Shown: piece by piece, positions 17,118-25,312 of the stretch
Layout: each line of letters begins with the position of its first letter
Numbering within the stretch: position 1 is the stretch's first letter
NCBI GenBank assembly: GCA_002356515.1
Contig: AP017605.1
Span: 1,426,001-1,490,000, forward strand
Source: Mesorhizobium loti
GTDB taxonomy: Bacteria; Pseudomonadota; Alphaproteobacteria; Rhizobiales; Rhizobiaceae
Direction of reading: 5' to 3'
DNA length: 64,000 nucleotides
The notes under the pieces: model-generated
What the model was told of the DNA's origin: nothing
Seen by the model: the letters and a program-made list of their open reading frames with translations, nothing else
Databases searched by the model: none
Made by a program: the position numbers and the translations under genes

Positions 17118-17861
17118 GTGGCGGTTCTCGAACTCACCAATATCTCGAAGCATTTTGGCGCCATCCAGGCGGTCAACGACGTGTCGCTGTCGATCGAACC
17201 CGGCCAGGTCGTCGGCCTGATGGGCGACAATGGCGCGGGCAAGTCGACACTGGTCAAGATGATCGCCGGCAATTTCCACCCAAGCCATGGCGTCATGCGC
17301 ATGGACGGCAAGGAATTGATCCTGAACAAGCCGGCGGAAGCCCGCCAGCACGGCATCGAGATCGTCCACCAGGATCTTGCGCTCTGCAACAATCTGACGG
17401 CCGCCGCCAATGTCTATCTCGGCCGTGAGCTGCGGCGCGGCGTCGGCCCGTTCCGCATCCTCGACTATGCCGCGATGTACAGGCGCGCCGGCCAGCTCTT
17501 TGCCGAATTGAAATCCGAGACCCGCCCGCGCGATCTCGTCAAGCAGATGTCGGGCGGCCAGCGCCAGGCGGTTGCGATCGCCCGCACCATGCTGTCGCAG
17601 GCCAAGATCGTGCTGATGGACGAACCGACGGCGGCGATCTCGGTCCGGCAAGTCGCCGAAGTGCTCAACCTGATCCGCCATCTGCGCGACCAGGGCATCG
17701 CGGTTGTGCTGATCAGCCACCGCATGCCCGACGTGTTCGACGTCGCCGACCGCGTTATCGTCATGCGGCGCGGACGCAAGGTCGCCGACAAGACAATCGC
17801 CTCGAGCTCGCCCGAGGAAGTCACCGGGCTCATCACTGGCGCCATCGAGCAGGTCTCGTAA
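17118..17861 (+). CDS. CUT2 sugar ABC transporter ATP-binding protein, single ABC domain (FrcA-like)
   Basis: A 247-residue ATPase with one ABC domain, like FrcA of the Sinorhizobium fructose importer, unlike the two-domain RbsA type. Walker A GDNGAGKST is near residue 36, signature MSGGQRQAV near 142, Walker B VLMDEPTAA near 165 and H-loop ISHRM near 195, all intact. Two copies should form the ATPase dimer. It starts with GTG at 17118 after GGGGAGGC. The permease follows after 55 bp and the binding protein is divergent. Fructose-type sugars are a possible substrate by family resemblance only. Confidence 0.9.
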   Translation: MAVLELTNISKHFGAIQAVNDVSLSIEPGQVVGLMGDNGAGKSTLVKMIAGNFHPSHGVMRMDGKELILNKPAEARQHGIEIVHQDLALCNNLTAAANVYLGRELRRGVGPFRILDYAAMYRRAGQLFAELKSETRPRDLVKQMSGGQRQAVAIARTMLSQAKIVLMDEPTAAISVRQVAEVLNLIRHLRDQGIAVVLISHRMPDVFDVADRVIVMRRGRKVADKTIASSSPEEVTGLITGAIEQVS

Positions 17862-17916
17862 GCGCGGCTAATTTCACCAGGCTGGCGCGTATCGCAGCTG
17901 GCAGGAAAGGTCGATA

Positions 17917-18915
17917 ATGGCAGTCACCCTTGACCAGACGATCGCACAGAAGCAGCACAGTTTCCTGTCGCGGCTGTTCTCCACCCAGACCTTCTGGGTG
18001 GTGATAGCCGTCATCCTCGCCTGCATTTTCCTGTCGTTCGCCACCGACGCCTTCGCGACGTCGAAGAACCTCTACAACATCACCCGAAACATCACCTTCG
18101 TCGCCATCATCGCGCTCGGCATGACCTTCGTCATCATCACCGGCGGCATCGACCTGTCGGTCGGCTCGGTGCTGTGCCTGTCGTCGATGGTATTGGCCGT
18201 TACCATGCATGCCGGCTACTCGATCGAAATCGGCATCCTGGCCTCGATCGCCACCGCGCTCGCCATCGGCGCATTCAACGGCATTCTGATCGCCTATCTC
18301 GGCTTCCCGCCCTTCGTGGTGACGCTCGGCATGCTGTCGATTGCCCGCAGCCTGGCCATGGTCGCCTCCAACAACACGGTCGTCTTTCAGTTCGGGCCGG
18401 ACCACGACAAGTTGCTGGCGCTCGGCGGCGGCGCCTGGGTGTTTGGTATCGCCAATCCCGTGCTCTACATGATCCTGCTGGCGCTCATCACCGGCTTCAT
18501 CCTGCGTTGGACCAAATTCGGCCGCCACATCTTCGCCATTGGCGGCAATGAGCACGCGGCAACGCTGACCGGCGTTCCCGTGAAGCAGATCAAGGTCGCG
18601 GTTTACATGATCTCGGCGCTGTCGGCGGGCATTGCCGGCATCATCCAGACCGGCTGGCTGGGCGCCGTCACCACCAATCTCGGCACCGGCATGGAATTGC
18701 AGGTCATCGCCGCCACCGTCATCGGCGGCGCCAACCTGGCCGGCGGCGTCGGCACCGCCTTCGGCGCCATTGTCGGTGCGGCCCTCATCGAGGTGATCCG
18801 CAACAGCCTTGGCCTGCTTGGCATCAACGCCTTCTGGCAGGGCGTGTTCATCGGCGGCGCCATCCTGCTGGCGGTGCTGTTCGACCGCATCCGCAATTTC
18901 AGGCGCAGCGACTGA
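17917..18915 (+). CDS. CUT2 sugar ABC transporter permease (RbsC/FrcC family)
   Basis: A 332-residue membrane protein with TGGIDLSVGSVLCLSSM in the N-terminal third and GGANLAGGVGTAFGAIVGA in the C-terminal third, the two diagnostic blocks of CUT2 permeases. About eight to ten membrane segments are visible. It is downstream of the FrcA-like ATPase and probably homodimeric as it is the only permease of this locus. A hairpin follows the stop codon. Confidence 0.9.
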   Translation: MAVTLDQTIAQKQHSFLSRLFSTQTFWVVIAVILACIFLSFATDAFATSKNLYNITRNITFVAIIALGMTFVIITGGIDLSVGSVLCLSSMVLAVTMHAGYSIEIGILASIATALAIGAFNGILIAYLGFPPFVVTLGMLSIARSLAMVASNNTVVFQFGPDHDKLLALGGGAWVFGIANPVLYMILLALITGFILRWTKFGRHIFAIGGNEHAATLTGVPVKQIKVAVYMISALSAGIAGIIQTGWLGAVTTNLGTGMELQVIAATVIGGANLAGGVGTAFGAIVGAALIEVIRNSLGLLGINAFWQGVFIGGAILLAVLFDRIRNFRRSD

Positions 18916-18932
18916 CGTTCAGGCGCGCCTTT

Positions 18933-18956
18933 CCTTCTCCCCTTGCGGGGAGAAGG
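18933..18956 (+). terminator. Hairpin terminator/repeat after the permease
   Basis: CCTTCTCCCC (18933-18942) pairs with GGGGAGAAGG (18947-18956) around TTGC. The same CCTTCTCCCC arm recurs in the repeat at 27342-29842, so this is probably a short member of a repeat family used as a terminator. Confidence 0.65.
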
Positions 18957-19104
18957 GGAAACCTATCGCTCAGTCTGAAAATCGGCCGAAGCGGTCCGCC
19001 ATGGCTACCGGCCAACAGCCGATATCTTGACGGAAACCGGAATCCGGCCGCACAATCCTCGATGCAGGCGAAGGGAGGCCAGTCGTCTGCGGGAGGATAT
19101 ACCC

Positions 19105-19932
19105 ATGACGGACGCGATCAGGCTCTACTGGGGCCGGTTCGGACATGTTTCTGTCCTGAATGTCGCGAGCGACTTCGTCACCCATGCCCATGTCGAGGCG
19201 CATCTCATCATCTGGCTCGAAGGCACCGCCGGCGAGATGACCATCGGCCGCGAAACGGTCCGGCTCGGGCCCCGCACCGCCGCCGGCATCAATTCCTTCC
19301 AGCCGCATAGCCATGTCCTGTCGCAGAACGGCCGGCCGGGCCTGTTCCTCGCCTTCTACATCGATCCTGACTGGGCGCGTCGCCGCCGCGACCTGCCCTC
19401 CTCCGCGCCACTGTTTGCCCAGGCCGCGATCACGCTGGAGCCCTGGCTGCACCAGGCCGCCGCCAGCCTGCTCGACCATCTGACTGACAATGAAAGCGTC
19501 GACGATGTCGCCAATTACGAGATCGAGCGCTTCATCGATTCGGTGCTCGATGCCGCCGATGCCTCGGCGCCGCAGGAGGCGCGCACCCGCATCAACACCA
19601 TGCAGGATTTCCGTGTCCGCAAGGCCATCCAGCTGATGAAGGCCAATGTCTGCGAGCGCATTTCCTTCGACGACGTGGCCCGCAGCGTCGGCCTGTCGCG
19701 GCCGCATTTCTTCGCTTTGTTCAAGGAACAGACCAATCTGACGCCCAACGTCTACTGGAACACGCTGCGCATGGAGGAAGCGGTGCGGCAGCTGCAGTGG
19801 TCGCAGGAGCCGCTGATCTCGGTCGCCTGCAATCTCGGCTTCACCACGCAGGGCAATTTCTCGCGCTTCTTCCGCGACCATGTCGGCGTGCCGCCGACAC
19901 TTTACCGCGAGGCCGCGCGGGCGAATGCCTGA
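19105..19932 (+). CDS. AraC-family transcriptional regulator
   Basis: A 275-residue activator-type regulator: an N-terminal cupin-like sensory domain (about 1-150, HAHVEAHLIIWLEG at 25-38) and two C-terminal helix-turn-helix motifs from about 175 to 270 (ISFDDVARSVGLSRPHFFALFK and PLISVACNLGFTTQGNFSRF, each family-typical). The ATG at 19105 has GGGAGG seven bases upstream. Placed immediately before the molybdenum hydroxylase operon in the same direction, it is the obvious candidate regulator of that operon, responding to its substrate. Confidence 0.88.
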   Translation: MTDAIRLYWGRFGHVSVLNVASDFVTHAHVEAHLIIWLEGTAGEMTIGRETVRLGPRTAAGINSFQPHSHVLSQNGRPGLFLAFYIDPDWARRRRDLPSSAPLFAQAAITLEPWLHQAAASLLDHLTDNESVDDVANYEIERFIDSVLDAADASAPQEARTRINTMQDFRVRKAIQLMKANVCERISFDDVARSVGLSRPHFFALFKEQTNLTPNVYWNTLRMEEAVRQLQWSQEPLISVACNLGFTTQGNFSRFFRDHVGVPPTLYREAARANA

Positions 19933-20052
19933 GCCGGCCCGCCAGGGCCGTATTTTCAGACTCCTTGATACGCGCGCAAGACGCATTGATAAGCGTCGCT
20001 CGGGCCACCGCCCTACCCTTGCCCGACTGTCGCATTCGCAAGGGAACGTCCT

Positions 20053-20496
20053 ATGGCAAAAGTCACCATCTCCAGCGTCATCGACGCGCCGGTCGAAAAG
20101 GTCTGGGCGCGCATACGCGACTTCAACGGCCTGCCGGGCTGGCATCCGCGCATGGTCGAGAGCCATATCGAGGATGGCAAGGACGCCTCGACGATCGGCT
20201 GCGTGCGCAATTTCGAGCTGATCACCGGCGCGCGGCTGCGCGAAAAACTGCTCGACTTCTCCGATGACAATTTCCTCGTCAGCTATTCCATCCTGGAAAC
20301 GCCGCAGCCGCTGACCAACCACAAGGCGACGCTGCAATTGCGCCGCGTCACCGATGGCGACCGCACCTATGCCGAATGGACCGCCAGCTTCGATGCGGCA
20401 CCCGAGGAAGCCGACAAGATCGCCGCCGGCATGGGCGCCAACGTCTTCCAGGGTGGCTTCAACGCCCTGAAGAGCCATTTTGCCGGCCAGAGCTGA
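20053..20496 (+). CDS. SRPBCC (START/Bet v1-like) family protein
   Basis: A 147-residue protein with the polyketide-cyclase/MxaD-like pattern of the SRPBCC superfamily: IDAPVEKVWARIRDFNGLPGWHP at the N-terminus, ending with a long amphipathic helix (VFQGGFNALKSHF). The family binds hydrophobic ligands. CoxG, another SRPBCC member, is associated with CO-dehydrogenase-type molybdenum enzymes and thought to anchor them to the membrane; the position at the head of a molybdenum hydroxylase operon makes an equivalent accessory role plausible. AAGGGAACG precedes the ATG. Confidence 0.75.
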   Translation: MAKVTISSVIDAPVEKVWARIRDFNGLPGWHPRMVESHIEDGKDASTIGCVRNFELITGARLREKLLDFSDDNFLVSYSILETPQPLTNHKATLQLRRVTDGDRTYAEWTASFDAAPEEADKIAAGMGANVFQGGFNALKSHFAGQS

Positions 20497-20507
20497 AGGA
20501 GCGGGCC

Positions 20508-21302
20508 ATGGCTCTGGCGCTGCAGACTTTTGCAACCGTAAAAGACGCCAACGCGGCGCTGAAGGCGGTCGGCACCCGCTATCTCGGCGGGGGCACACTC
20601 GTGGTCCGCGCGGCCAATGAAGGCGATGTTTCGGTCTCCAGCCTTGTCAGGTCGACCGACCCGGCCCAGTCGGCCATTGCAGTCGCCGGCGGCAAGGCCC
20701 GCATTGGCGCTTCGGTGACCATGGCGGCGATCGCCCGTCATCCTGGGCTCGCCATCCTTGCCAAGGCCGCACGCGCTGTCGGCGGCCCAGCGATCCGCAA
20801 CATGGCGACCGTCGGCGGCAATCTGTTCGCGCCCGCGCCCTATGGCGATTTCGCCGTGGCGCTGCTGGCGCTCGACGCCACGGTCGGCACCGAGGACGGC
20901 GAATTGCCGATCGAGACTTTTCTCCCGGGGCGGGATGGCAGCCGTGCCATCGTCACGTCGGTGAGCTTCACGCTGCCCAAGGCCGACGGCTTCCGCTTCC
21001 TGAAAGTGTCGCGGGTCAAGCCCAAGAGCGTCTCGGTGCTGAGCATCGCCGCGATTCTGGAACAGGCTGCCGACGGCACCGTGTCTTCGGCGCGGATCGC
21101 GCTCGGCTGCATGGCCGACCGGCCGATGCGTGCCAGGGCGGCGGAAAGGGCGCTCAAGGGAAAGTCGCTCGACCAAAACGGCATCGCAGCAGCGCTAACC
21201 GCCGCCTCCGAAGGCATCGCGCCCATCACCGATCCGATCGCCAGCGCCTGGTATCGCGCTGAAGTCCTGCCGGTCCATCTCGGCCGGCTGCTGCTGACCT
21301 GA
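20508..21302 (+). CDS. Molybdenum hydroxylase FAD-binding (medium) subunit
   Basis: A 264-residue FAD subunit of the xanthine dehydrogenase family. RYLGGGTLVV at 24-33 and IRNMATVGGN at 96-105 bind FAD, and a CO-dehydrogenase flavoprotein C-terminal domain follows (FRFLKVSRVKPKSVSVLSIA). It passes electrons from the 2Fe-2S subunit to the final acceptor. It is somewhat short compared with CoxM (about 285-290). GAAGGAG precedes the ATG; the gene starts 11 bp after the SRPBCC stop codon. Part of a four-subunit complex with the next three genes. Confidence 0.92.
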   Translation: MALALQTFATVKDANAALKAVGTRYLGGGTLVVRAANEGDVSVSSLVRSTDPAQSAIAVAGGKARIGASVTMAAIARHPGLAILAKAARAVGGPAIRNMATVGGNLFAPAPYGDFAVALLALDATVGTEDGELPIETFLPGRDGSRAIVTSVSFTLPKADGFRFLKVSRVKPKSVSVLSIAAILEQAADGTVSSARIALGCMADRPMRARAAERALKGKSLDQNGIAAALTAASEGIAPITDPIASAWYRAEVLPVHLGRLLLT

Positions 21303-21363
21303 AATCACCCGTTGGGGGGCGCGCGTCTGTCCGATCCGTCGGACAGGCGCGCAAGGAGGAAAC

Positions 21364-21846
21364 ATGGCGAAGGTCCCGGTTCAATTCACGCTCAACGGCT
21401 CGGAAAAGGCCGAATTCATCGACAGCGGCACGACGCTGCTCAACGCCTTGCGCGACAAGATCGGCGACACCTCGCCGAAAGGCGGCTGCCACCAGGGCAC
21501 CTGCGGCGCCTGCTCCGTCATCATCGACGGTGAGCTCCGGCTGTCCTGCCTGACGCTGGCAGAAACCTGCAACGGAACAACAATCACGACGACGTCGGGA
21601 CTGTCGGAAAGTGGCGTCCTGCATCCCTTGCAGCGCGCCTTCCTCGACACATTCGCCACACAATGCGGCTTCTGCACGCCGGGCATGATCATGGCCGCCA
21701 AGGTGCTGCTCGACCACACGCCCAACCCCAGCCGCGACGAGGTGGTGGAGGCACTGTCGGGCAACATCTGCCGCTGCACCGGCTACGAGCCGATCATCCA
21801 GGCGGTGCTGACGGCGGCCCGCGCCAATTCGCAGAACGCGGCCTGA
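21364..21846 (+). CDS. Molybdenum hydroxylase 2Fe-2S (small) subunit
   Basis: A 160-residue subunit holding two [2Fe-2S] clusters. Cysteines 42, 47, 50 and 62 (GCHQGTCGACSV then SC) form the plant-ferredoxin-type cluster and cysteines 101, 104, 136 and 138 (QCGFCTPGM, ICRCTGY) the second cluster near the molybdenum cofactor. All eight ligands are present. AAGGAGG precedes the ATG. It carries electrons from the molybdenum centre to the FAD subunit. Confidence 0.95.
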   Translation: MAKVPVQFTLNGSEKAEFIDSGTTLLNALRDKIGDTSPKGGCHQGTCGACSVIIDGELRLSCLTLAETCNGTTITTTSGLSESGVLHPLQRAFLDTFATQCGFCTPGMIMAAKVLLDHTPNPSRDEVVEALSGNICRCTGYEPIIQAVLTAARANSQNAA

Positions 21847-21856
21847 GGGATCAAAA

Positions 21857-23224
21857 ATGGAACTGCGCAAGAACTACTTCGCCGATGTCCGCAAGGACGA
21901 TCTGCACGAAATCGGCCAGCCCCGCCCCCGCTCGGATTCGCCTGGCCATGTCACCGGCAAGACCGCCTATTTCGCCGACCGCAACTTCCCCGGCATGCTG
22001 CACCTGAAGATGGTGCGCAGTCCGCATCACCACGCCCGCATCCGCTCAATCGACACATCGGAGGCGGAGAAGCATCCGGGCGTGGTCAAGGTGCTGACCG
22101 CCAAGGATGTGCCGCACAATGTCTACACCATTCTGATCCTGATCCAGATCGGCCCGGAGGACGAGACGGTGCTGGCCGACGGCAAGGTGCGTTGGAAGGG
22201 CGAGGCCGTGGTGGCGGTGCTGGCCGAGACCGAGCGTGCCGCCCAGGAAGCCGCCGCCAAGGTCAAGGTCGACTACGAAGTGCTGCCGGCCGTCTTCGAC
22301 ATGGAGGAAGCGCTGAAACCAGGCGCGCCTTTGGTCAACGAATATCATGGCCAGAACTATTATCTCTATGACAGCGGCGAATGCCGCAAGGTGCGCTTCG
22401 GCGATGTCGAAGCGGGCTTTGCCGGCGCCGACCACATCCTCGAACAGAGCTACCAGTCCTCGCCGATCGAGCACGCGCCAACCGAAACCACCGGCTGCGT
22501 GGTGGCGCCGGAAGGCAACGACCGCTTCACCTGCTACACCAACACGCAGGCGATGTTCTTCACCCTCGACAACACCTCGATCATCCTGCAGATGCCGGGC
22601 TCGAAGCTGCATTTCGTCGGCGGCACGGTCGGCGGCGGTTTTGGCGGCAAGGTCGACGTCATCGTCGAGCCGATCGCCATCCTCGGCGCCAAGCTCACTG
22701 GCCGGCCGGTCTCCTTCATCTACAGCCGCGAGGAGGAGATGCAGATCTCCTCGCCCCGCGCCGCCGAAAAGGTCGTCATCAAGGACGGCGTGATGACGGA
22801 CGGCCGCATCGTCGCGCGCAAGGTCACCGGCTACACCGATGCCGGTGCCTATTCGCGCCACTCGCCCTATGGCGCGCAGAAGGGCGCCGGCCACTATCCC
22901 GGCCCCTACACCATTCCCAATGTCTGGATCGATACCTACTGCGTTTACACCAACCGCACGCCGTCCTCGGCCATGCGCGGCTTCGGCGTCACCATCGGCG
23001 ACTTCGCGCTGGAGGTGCAGATGGACAAGCTGGCGAGGCTGATCGGCATGGACCCGCTCGAATTCCGCTTCATCAACGCCTATCGCGACGGCGACATGAA
23101 GGCGCATCGCCAGCCCACCGAAGGGGCGGCACTGATCGAATGCATGCAGGAAGCCTCGCGCGCCGCCAACTGGCCGGTGGCGGAGAAATTCATGGCGATG
23201 TCCTCCTACAAGAAGGGAGCCTGA
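21857..23224 (+). CDS. Molybdenum hydroxylase large subunit, N-terminal half (separate gene)
   Basis: A 455-residue protein corresponding to the N-terminal two-thirds of a xanthine-dehydrogenase-type molybdopterin subunit. VTGKTAYFADRNFPGMLHLKM at the start belongs to the a/b hammerhead domain (about 1-135); GGTVGGGFGGK near 254-264 and SSAMRGFGVTIGDFALE near 370 belong to the molybdopterin domain. It ends at a TGA one base before the ATG of the gene for the rest of the subunit. Two-gene large subunits of about this size are known for Eubacterium barkeri nicotinate dehydrogenase (NdhL and NdhM). The substrate here is unknown. Confidence 0.9.
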   Translation: MELRKNYFADVRKDDLHEIGQPRPRSDSPGHVTGKTAYFADRNFPGMLHLKMVRSPHHHARIRSIDTSEAEKHPGVVKVLTAKDVPHNVYTILILIQIGPEDETVLADGKVRWKGEAVVAVLAETERAAQEAAAKVKVDYEVLPAVFDMEEALKPGAPLVNEYHGQNYYLYDSGECRKVRFGDVEAGFAGADHILEQSYQSSPIEHAPTETTGCVVAPEGNDRFTCYTNTQAMFFTLDNTSIILQMPGSKLHFVGGTVGGGFGGKVDVIVEPIAILGAKLTGRPVSFIYSREEEMQISSPRAAEKVVIKDGVMTDGRIVARKVTGYTDAGAYSRHSPYGAQKGAGHYPGPYTIPNVWIDTYCVYTNRTPSSAMRGFGVTIGDFALEVQMDKLARLIGMDPLEFRFINAYRDGDMKAHRQPTEGAALIECMQEASRAANWPVAEKFMAMSSYKKGA

Positions 23225-23225
23225 T

Positions 23226-24230
23226 ATGGCGATCCGGCGTGGACGCGGCGTTGCCGCGATCAACTATCCCACCGGCATGAATCTCGGCGGCGACCCGACC
23301 CAGGCGCTGGTGCATTCGACGCCGACCGGCAATTTCATGGTGACGCTGTCCTCGGTCGATCTCGGCCAGGGCATGAAGCAGATCATGGCGCAGATCTGCG
23401 CCGAGACGATCGGCGTGCCCACCGACCGCGTCGTCGTCGACACCGCCGACACCGATACCGGCCCGCACTGCATGGGCACCTTCGCCTCACGCGGCACCCA
23501 CCGCGCCGGCAATGCCGTCATCCAGGCGGCAAGGGAAGCACGCCAGGTGATGCTGGAAGTGGCGGCCGAGGAACTGGAGGTCAACGCCTCCGACCTCGAG
23601 ACCGACGGCCAGGGCAACATTCTGGTCAAGGGCGCGCCGCAGAAATCGATCTCGATCTACGATGTCGCTTTGTCGGCGCATTTCAAGCGCGGCCGCTCGA
23701 TCTCAGGCCGCGGCATGTTCCTGATCCCGCGCTCCTACCCCGAGAAAGAAACCGGCGCGATGAAGCCCTCGACCTGCTACGCGCACGCCTGCACCGTGGC
23801 CGAAGTCGAGGTCGACGACGAGACCGGCGAAGTGACCGTGCTGACCGTGAAGAACGTCTTCGAGATCGGCCGGGCGCTGAACCCGAAAATGGTCGAACAG
23901 CAGCTCGTCGGCGGCTCCTGGATGGGCATCAGTCACGCGCTCTATGAAACCACTGAGCCCTATTACCCCAACCGCGACCATGGCGGCACCGACTTCAACC
24001 AGTATCTGATGCCTGGTCCCGGCGACCTCGCGCAAACCGAGATCATCGTGCTGGAGCGGCCCTCGGCGGACGGGCCTTATGGCGCCAAGGGGCCGGGCGA
24101 AATGTGCGCCAACCCACAGATCCCAGCCGTCGCCAACGCCGTCTTCGACGCCGTCGGCGTGCGTATCGACACGCTGCCGATCACGCCGGAGCGCATTTTG
24201 CGCGCGCTCAAGGCGCAAGCGGCGAACTGA
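23226..24230 (+). CDS. Molybdenum hydroxylase large subunit, C-terminal half (separate gene)
   Basis: A 334-residue protein that continues the molybdopterin subunit. RGRGVAAINYPTGMN starts at the place where this block follows directly in undivided homologues. TDTGPHCMGTFASRGTHRAGNA and GPYGAKGPGEMCANP (about 283-297) contain cofactor-binding residues and the catalytic glutamate of the hydroxylase (E in GPGE). The gene has its own AAGGGAG ribosome site 5 bp before the ATG, inside the end of the previous gene, and lies in a different frame, so the split looks genuine rather than a simple stop mutation. Confidence 0.9.
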   Translation: MAIRRGRGVAAINYPTGMNLGGDPTQALVHSTPTGNFMVTLSSVDLGQGMKQIMAQICAETIGVPTDRVVVDTADTDTGPHCMGTFASRGTHRAGNAVIQAAREARQVMLEVAAEELEVNASDLETDGQGNILVKGAPQKSISIYDVALSAHFKRGRSISGRGMFLIPRSYPEKETGAMKPSTCYAHACTVAEVEVDDETGEVTVLTVKNVFEIGRALNPKMVEQQLVGGSWMGISHALYETTEPYYPNRDHGGTDFNQYLMPGPGDLAQTEIIVLERPSADGPYGAKGPGEMCANPQIPAVANAVFDAVGVRIDTLPITPERILRALKAQAAN

Positions 24231-24231
24231 C

Positions 24232-25113
24232 ATGCCCGAGGTGAACGCCGAGACTGTCGCGACCTCGCCGGAGGCGGTGGCGCAGCACCTCGCCGCCTCG
24301 CGCTATCTGGCCGACGACAGCCTGGCCACCGCCATCTTCCTGGCGATCCGCCTGGGCAAGCCGCTGCTGCTCGAGGGCGCGCCGGGCGTCGGCAAGACCG
24401 AAGCGGCCAAGGCAATCGCCGAACTGCTCGGCCGCGATCTGGTGCGGCTGCAGTGCTATGAAGGTATCGATGCCGCACATGCGCTCTATGAATGGAATTA
24501 CCAGCGCCAGTTGCTCGCCATCCGCCATGCCGGCGAGCACGAGATCGACATCTATGACGACCGTTTCCTGATCGCCCGCCCGCTCCTGCAGGTGCTGAAG
24601 GCGCCGGAGCAACGCGTGCTGCTGGTCGACGAGATCGACCGTTCCGACCATGAATTCGAGGCGCTGCTCTTGGAATTCCTCTCCGATTTCCAGATCAGCA
24701 TCCCCGAGCGCGGCACCATTCGTGCCGAGGCACAACCGATCGTCATCTTGACCTCCAACCGCACGCGCGAACTCGCCGAAGCGCTGCGCCGGCGCTGCGT
24801 CTACCACTGGATCGGCTACCCCGACGCCGAGCGCGAGGCCGCCATCATCATGCTACGCGCCGGCGATGTGGCTGAGGCCACCGCGCGCGCCGTGGCGGCA
24901 GCAGTGCAGACCATCCGCGCCCGCCCGCTGGCCAAGCCGCCCGGCATCGCCGAGGCGGTCGAATGGGCCAATGCCGCAACCATTCTGGAAAAAGGCGGCA
25001 GCCCGTGGCCGGAAGCCTTCCGCCGCGCCATCGGCGTATTGATCAAGGACGAGGAAGACCTATCCTACATCGCGCCCGAGCTCGGCCGGATCGTCGAGGA
25101 GGCGATGGGGTGA
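24232..25113 (+). CDS. MoxR-family AAA+ ATPase (CoxD-like)
   Basis: A 293-residue AAA+ protein: Walker A GAPGVGKTEA near 49-58, Walker B VLLVDEIDR near 129-137, sensor ILTSNRTRELAEALRRRC near 165-182 with the arginine finger. MoxR ATPases work with VWA-domain proteins as chaperones for metal-enzyme maturation; CoxD has this role for the active site of CO dehydrogenase. The gene begins two bases after the molybdenum subunit and is followed, after a repeat, by a VWA gene, so the pair is probably the maturation system of this hydroxylase. Confidence 0.88.
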   Translation: MPEVNAETVATSPEAVAQHLAASRYLADDSLATAIFLAIRLGKPLLLEGAPGVGKTEAAKAIAELLGRDLVRLQCYEGIDAAHALYEWNYQRQLLAIRHAGEHEIDIYDDRFLIARPLLQVLKAPEQRVLLVDEIDRSDHEFEALLLEFLSDFQISIPERGTIRAEAQPIVILTSNRTRELAEALRRRCVYHWIGYPDAEREAAIIMLRAGDVAEATARAVAAAVQTIRARPLAKPPGIAEAVEWANAATILEKGGSPWPEAFRRAIGVLIKDEEDLSYIAPELGRIVEEAMG

Positions 25114-25149
25114 GCCGGGACCTCATTCCGCAACGCTGGCGGGGCAGCA

Positions 25150-25303
25150 CCCCTCTCTGTCCTGCCGGACATCTCCCCCTCAAGGGGGGAGATCAGCGGT
25201 TATTTCGGCTTTCGCCAATCTCCAGCGTCGCAGAACCAGGCGAGGCGTCAAAGCTGCCAATCTCCCCCCTTGAGGGGGAGATGTCCGGCAGGACAGAGGG
25301 GGG
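25150..25303. repeat. Long inverted repeat inside the operon
   Basis: A 44-bp arm at 25150-25193 recurs inverted at 25260-25303 with one mismatch, separated by 66 bp. Arms include CCTGCCGGACATCTCCCCCT, and each arm has a smaller CCCCCTCAAGGGGGG-type hairpin. It lies between the MoxR and VWA genes, which otherwise would be adjacent. This resembles intergenic repeats found many times in mesorhizobial genomes. As RNA it could fold into a very stable cruciform-like stem that alters downstream expression. Confidence 0.85.
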
Positions 25304-25312
25304 CGACACGGA

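Noticed and set aside
23218-23230. Frameshift or nonsense mutation splitting the molybdenum subunit
   Set aside because: The second half has its own well-placed ribosome site and ATG, and a natural NdhL/NdhM split is known, so a two-gene reading is preferred, though resequencing could still overturn it.
25150-25303. CRISPR-like repeat
   Set aside because: Only two arms, inverted rather than direct, with no spacer series.
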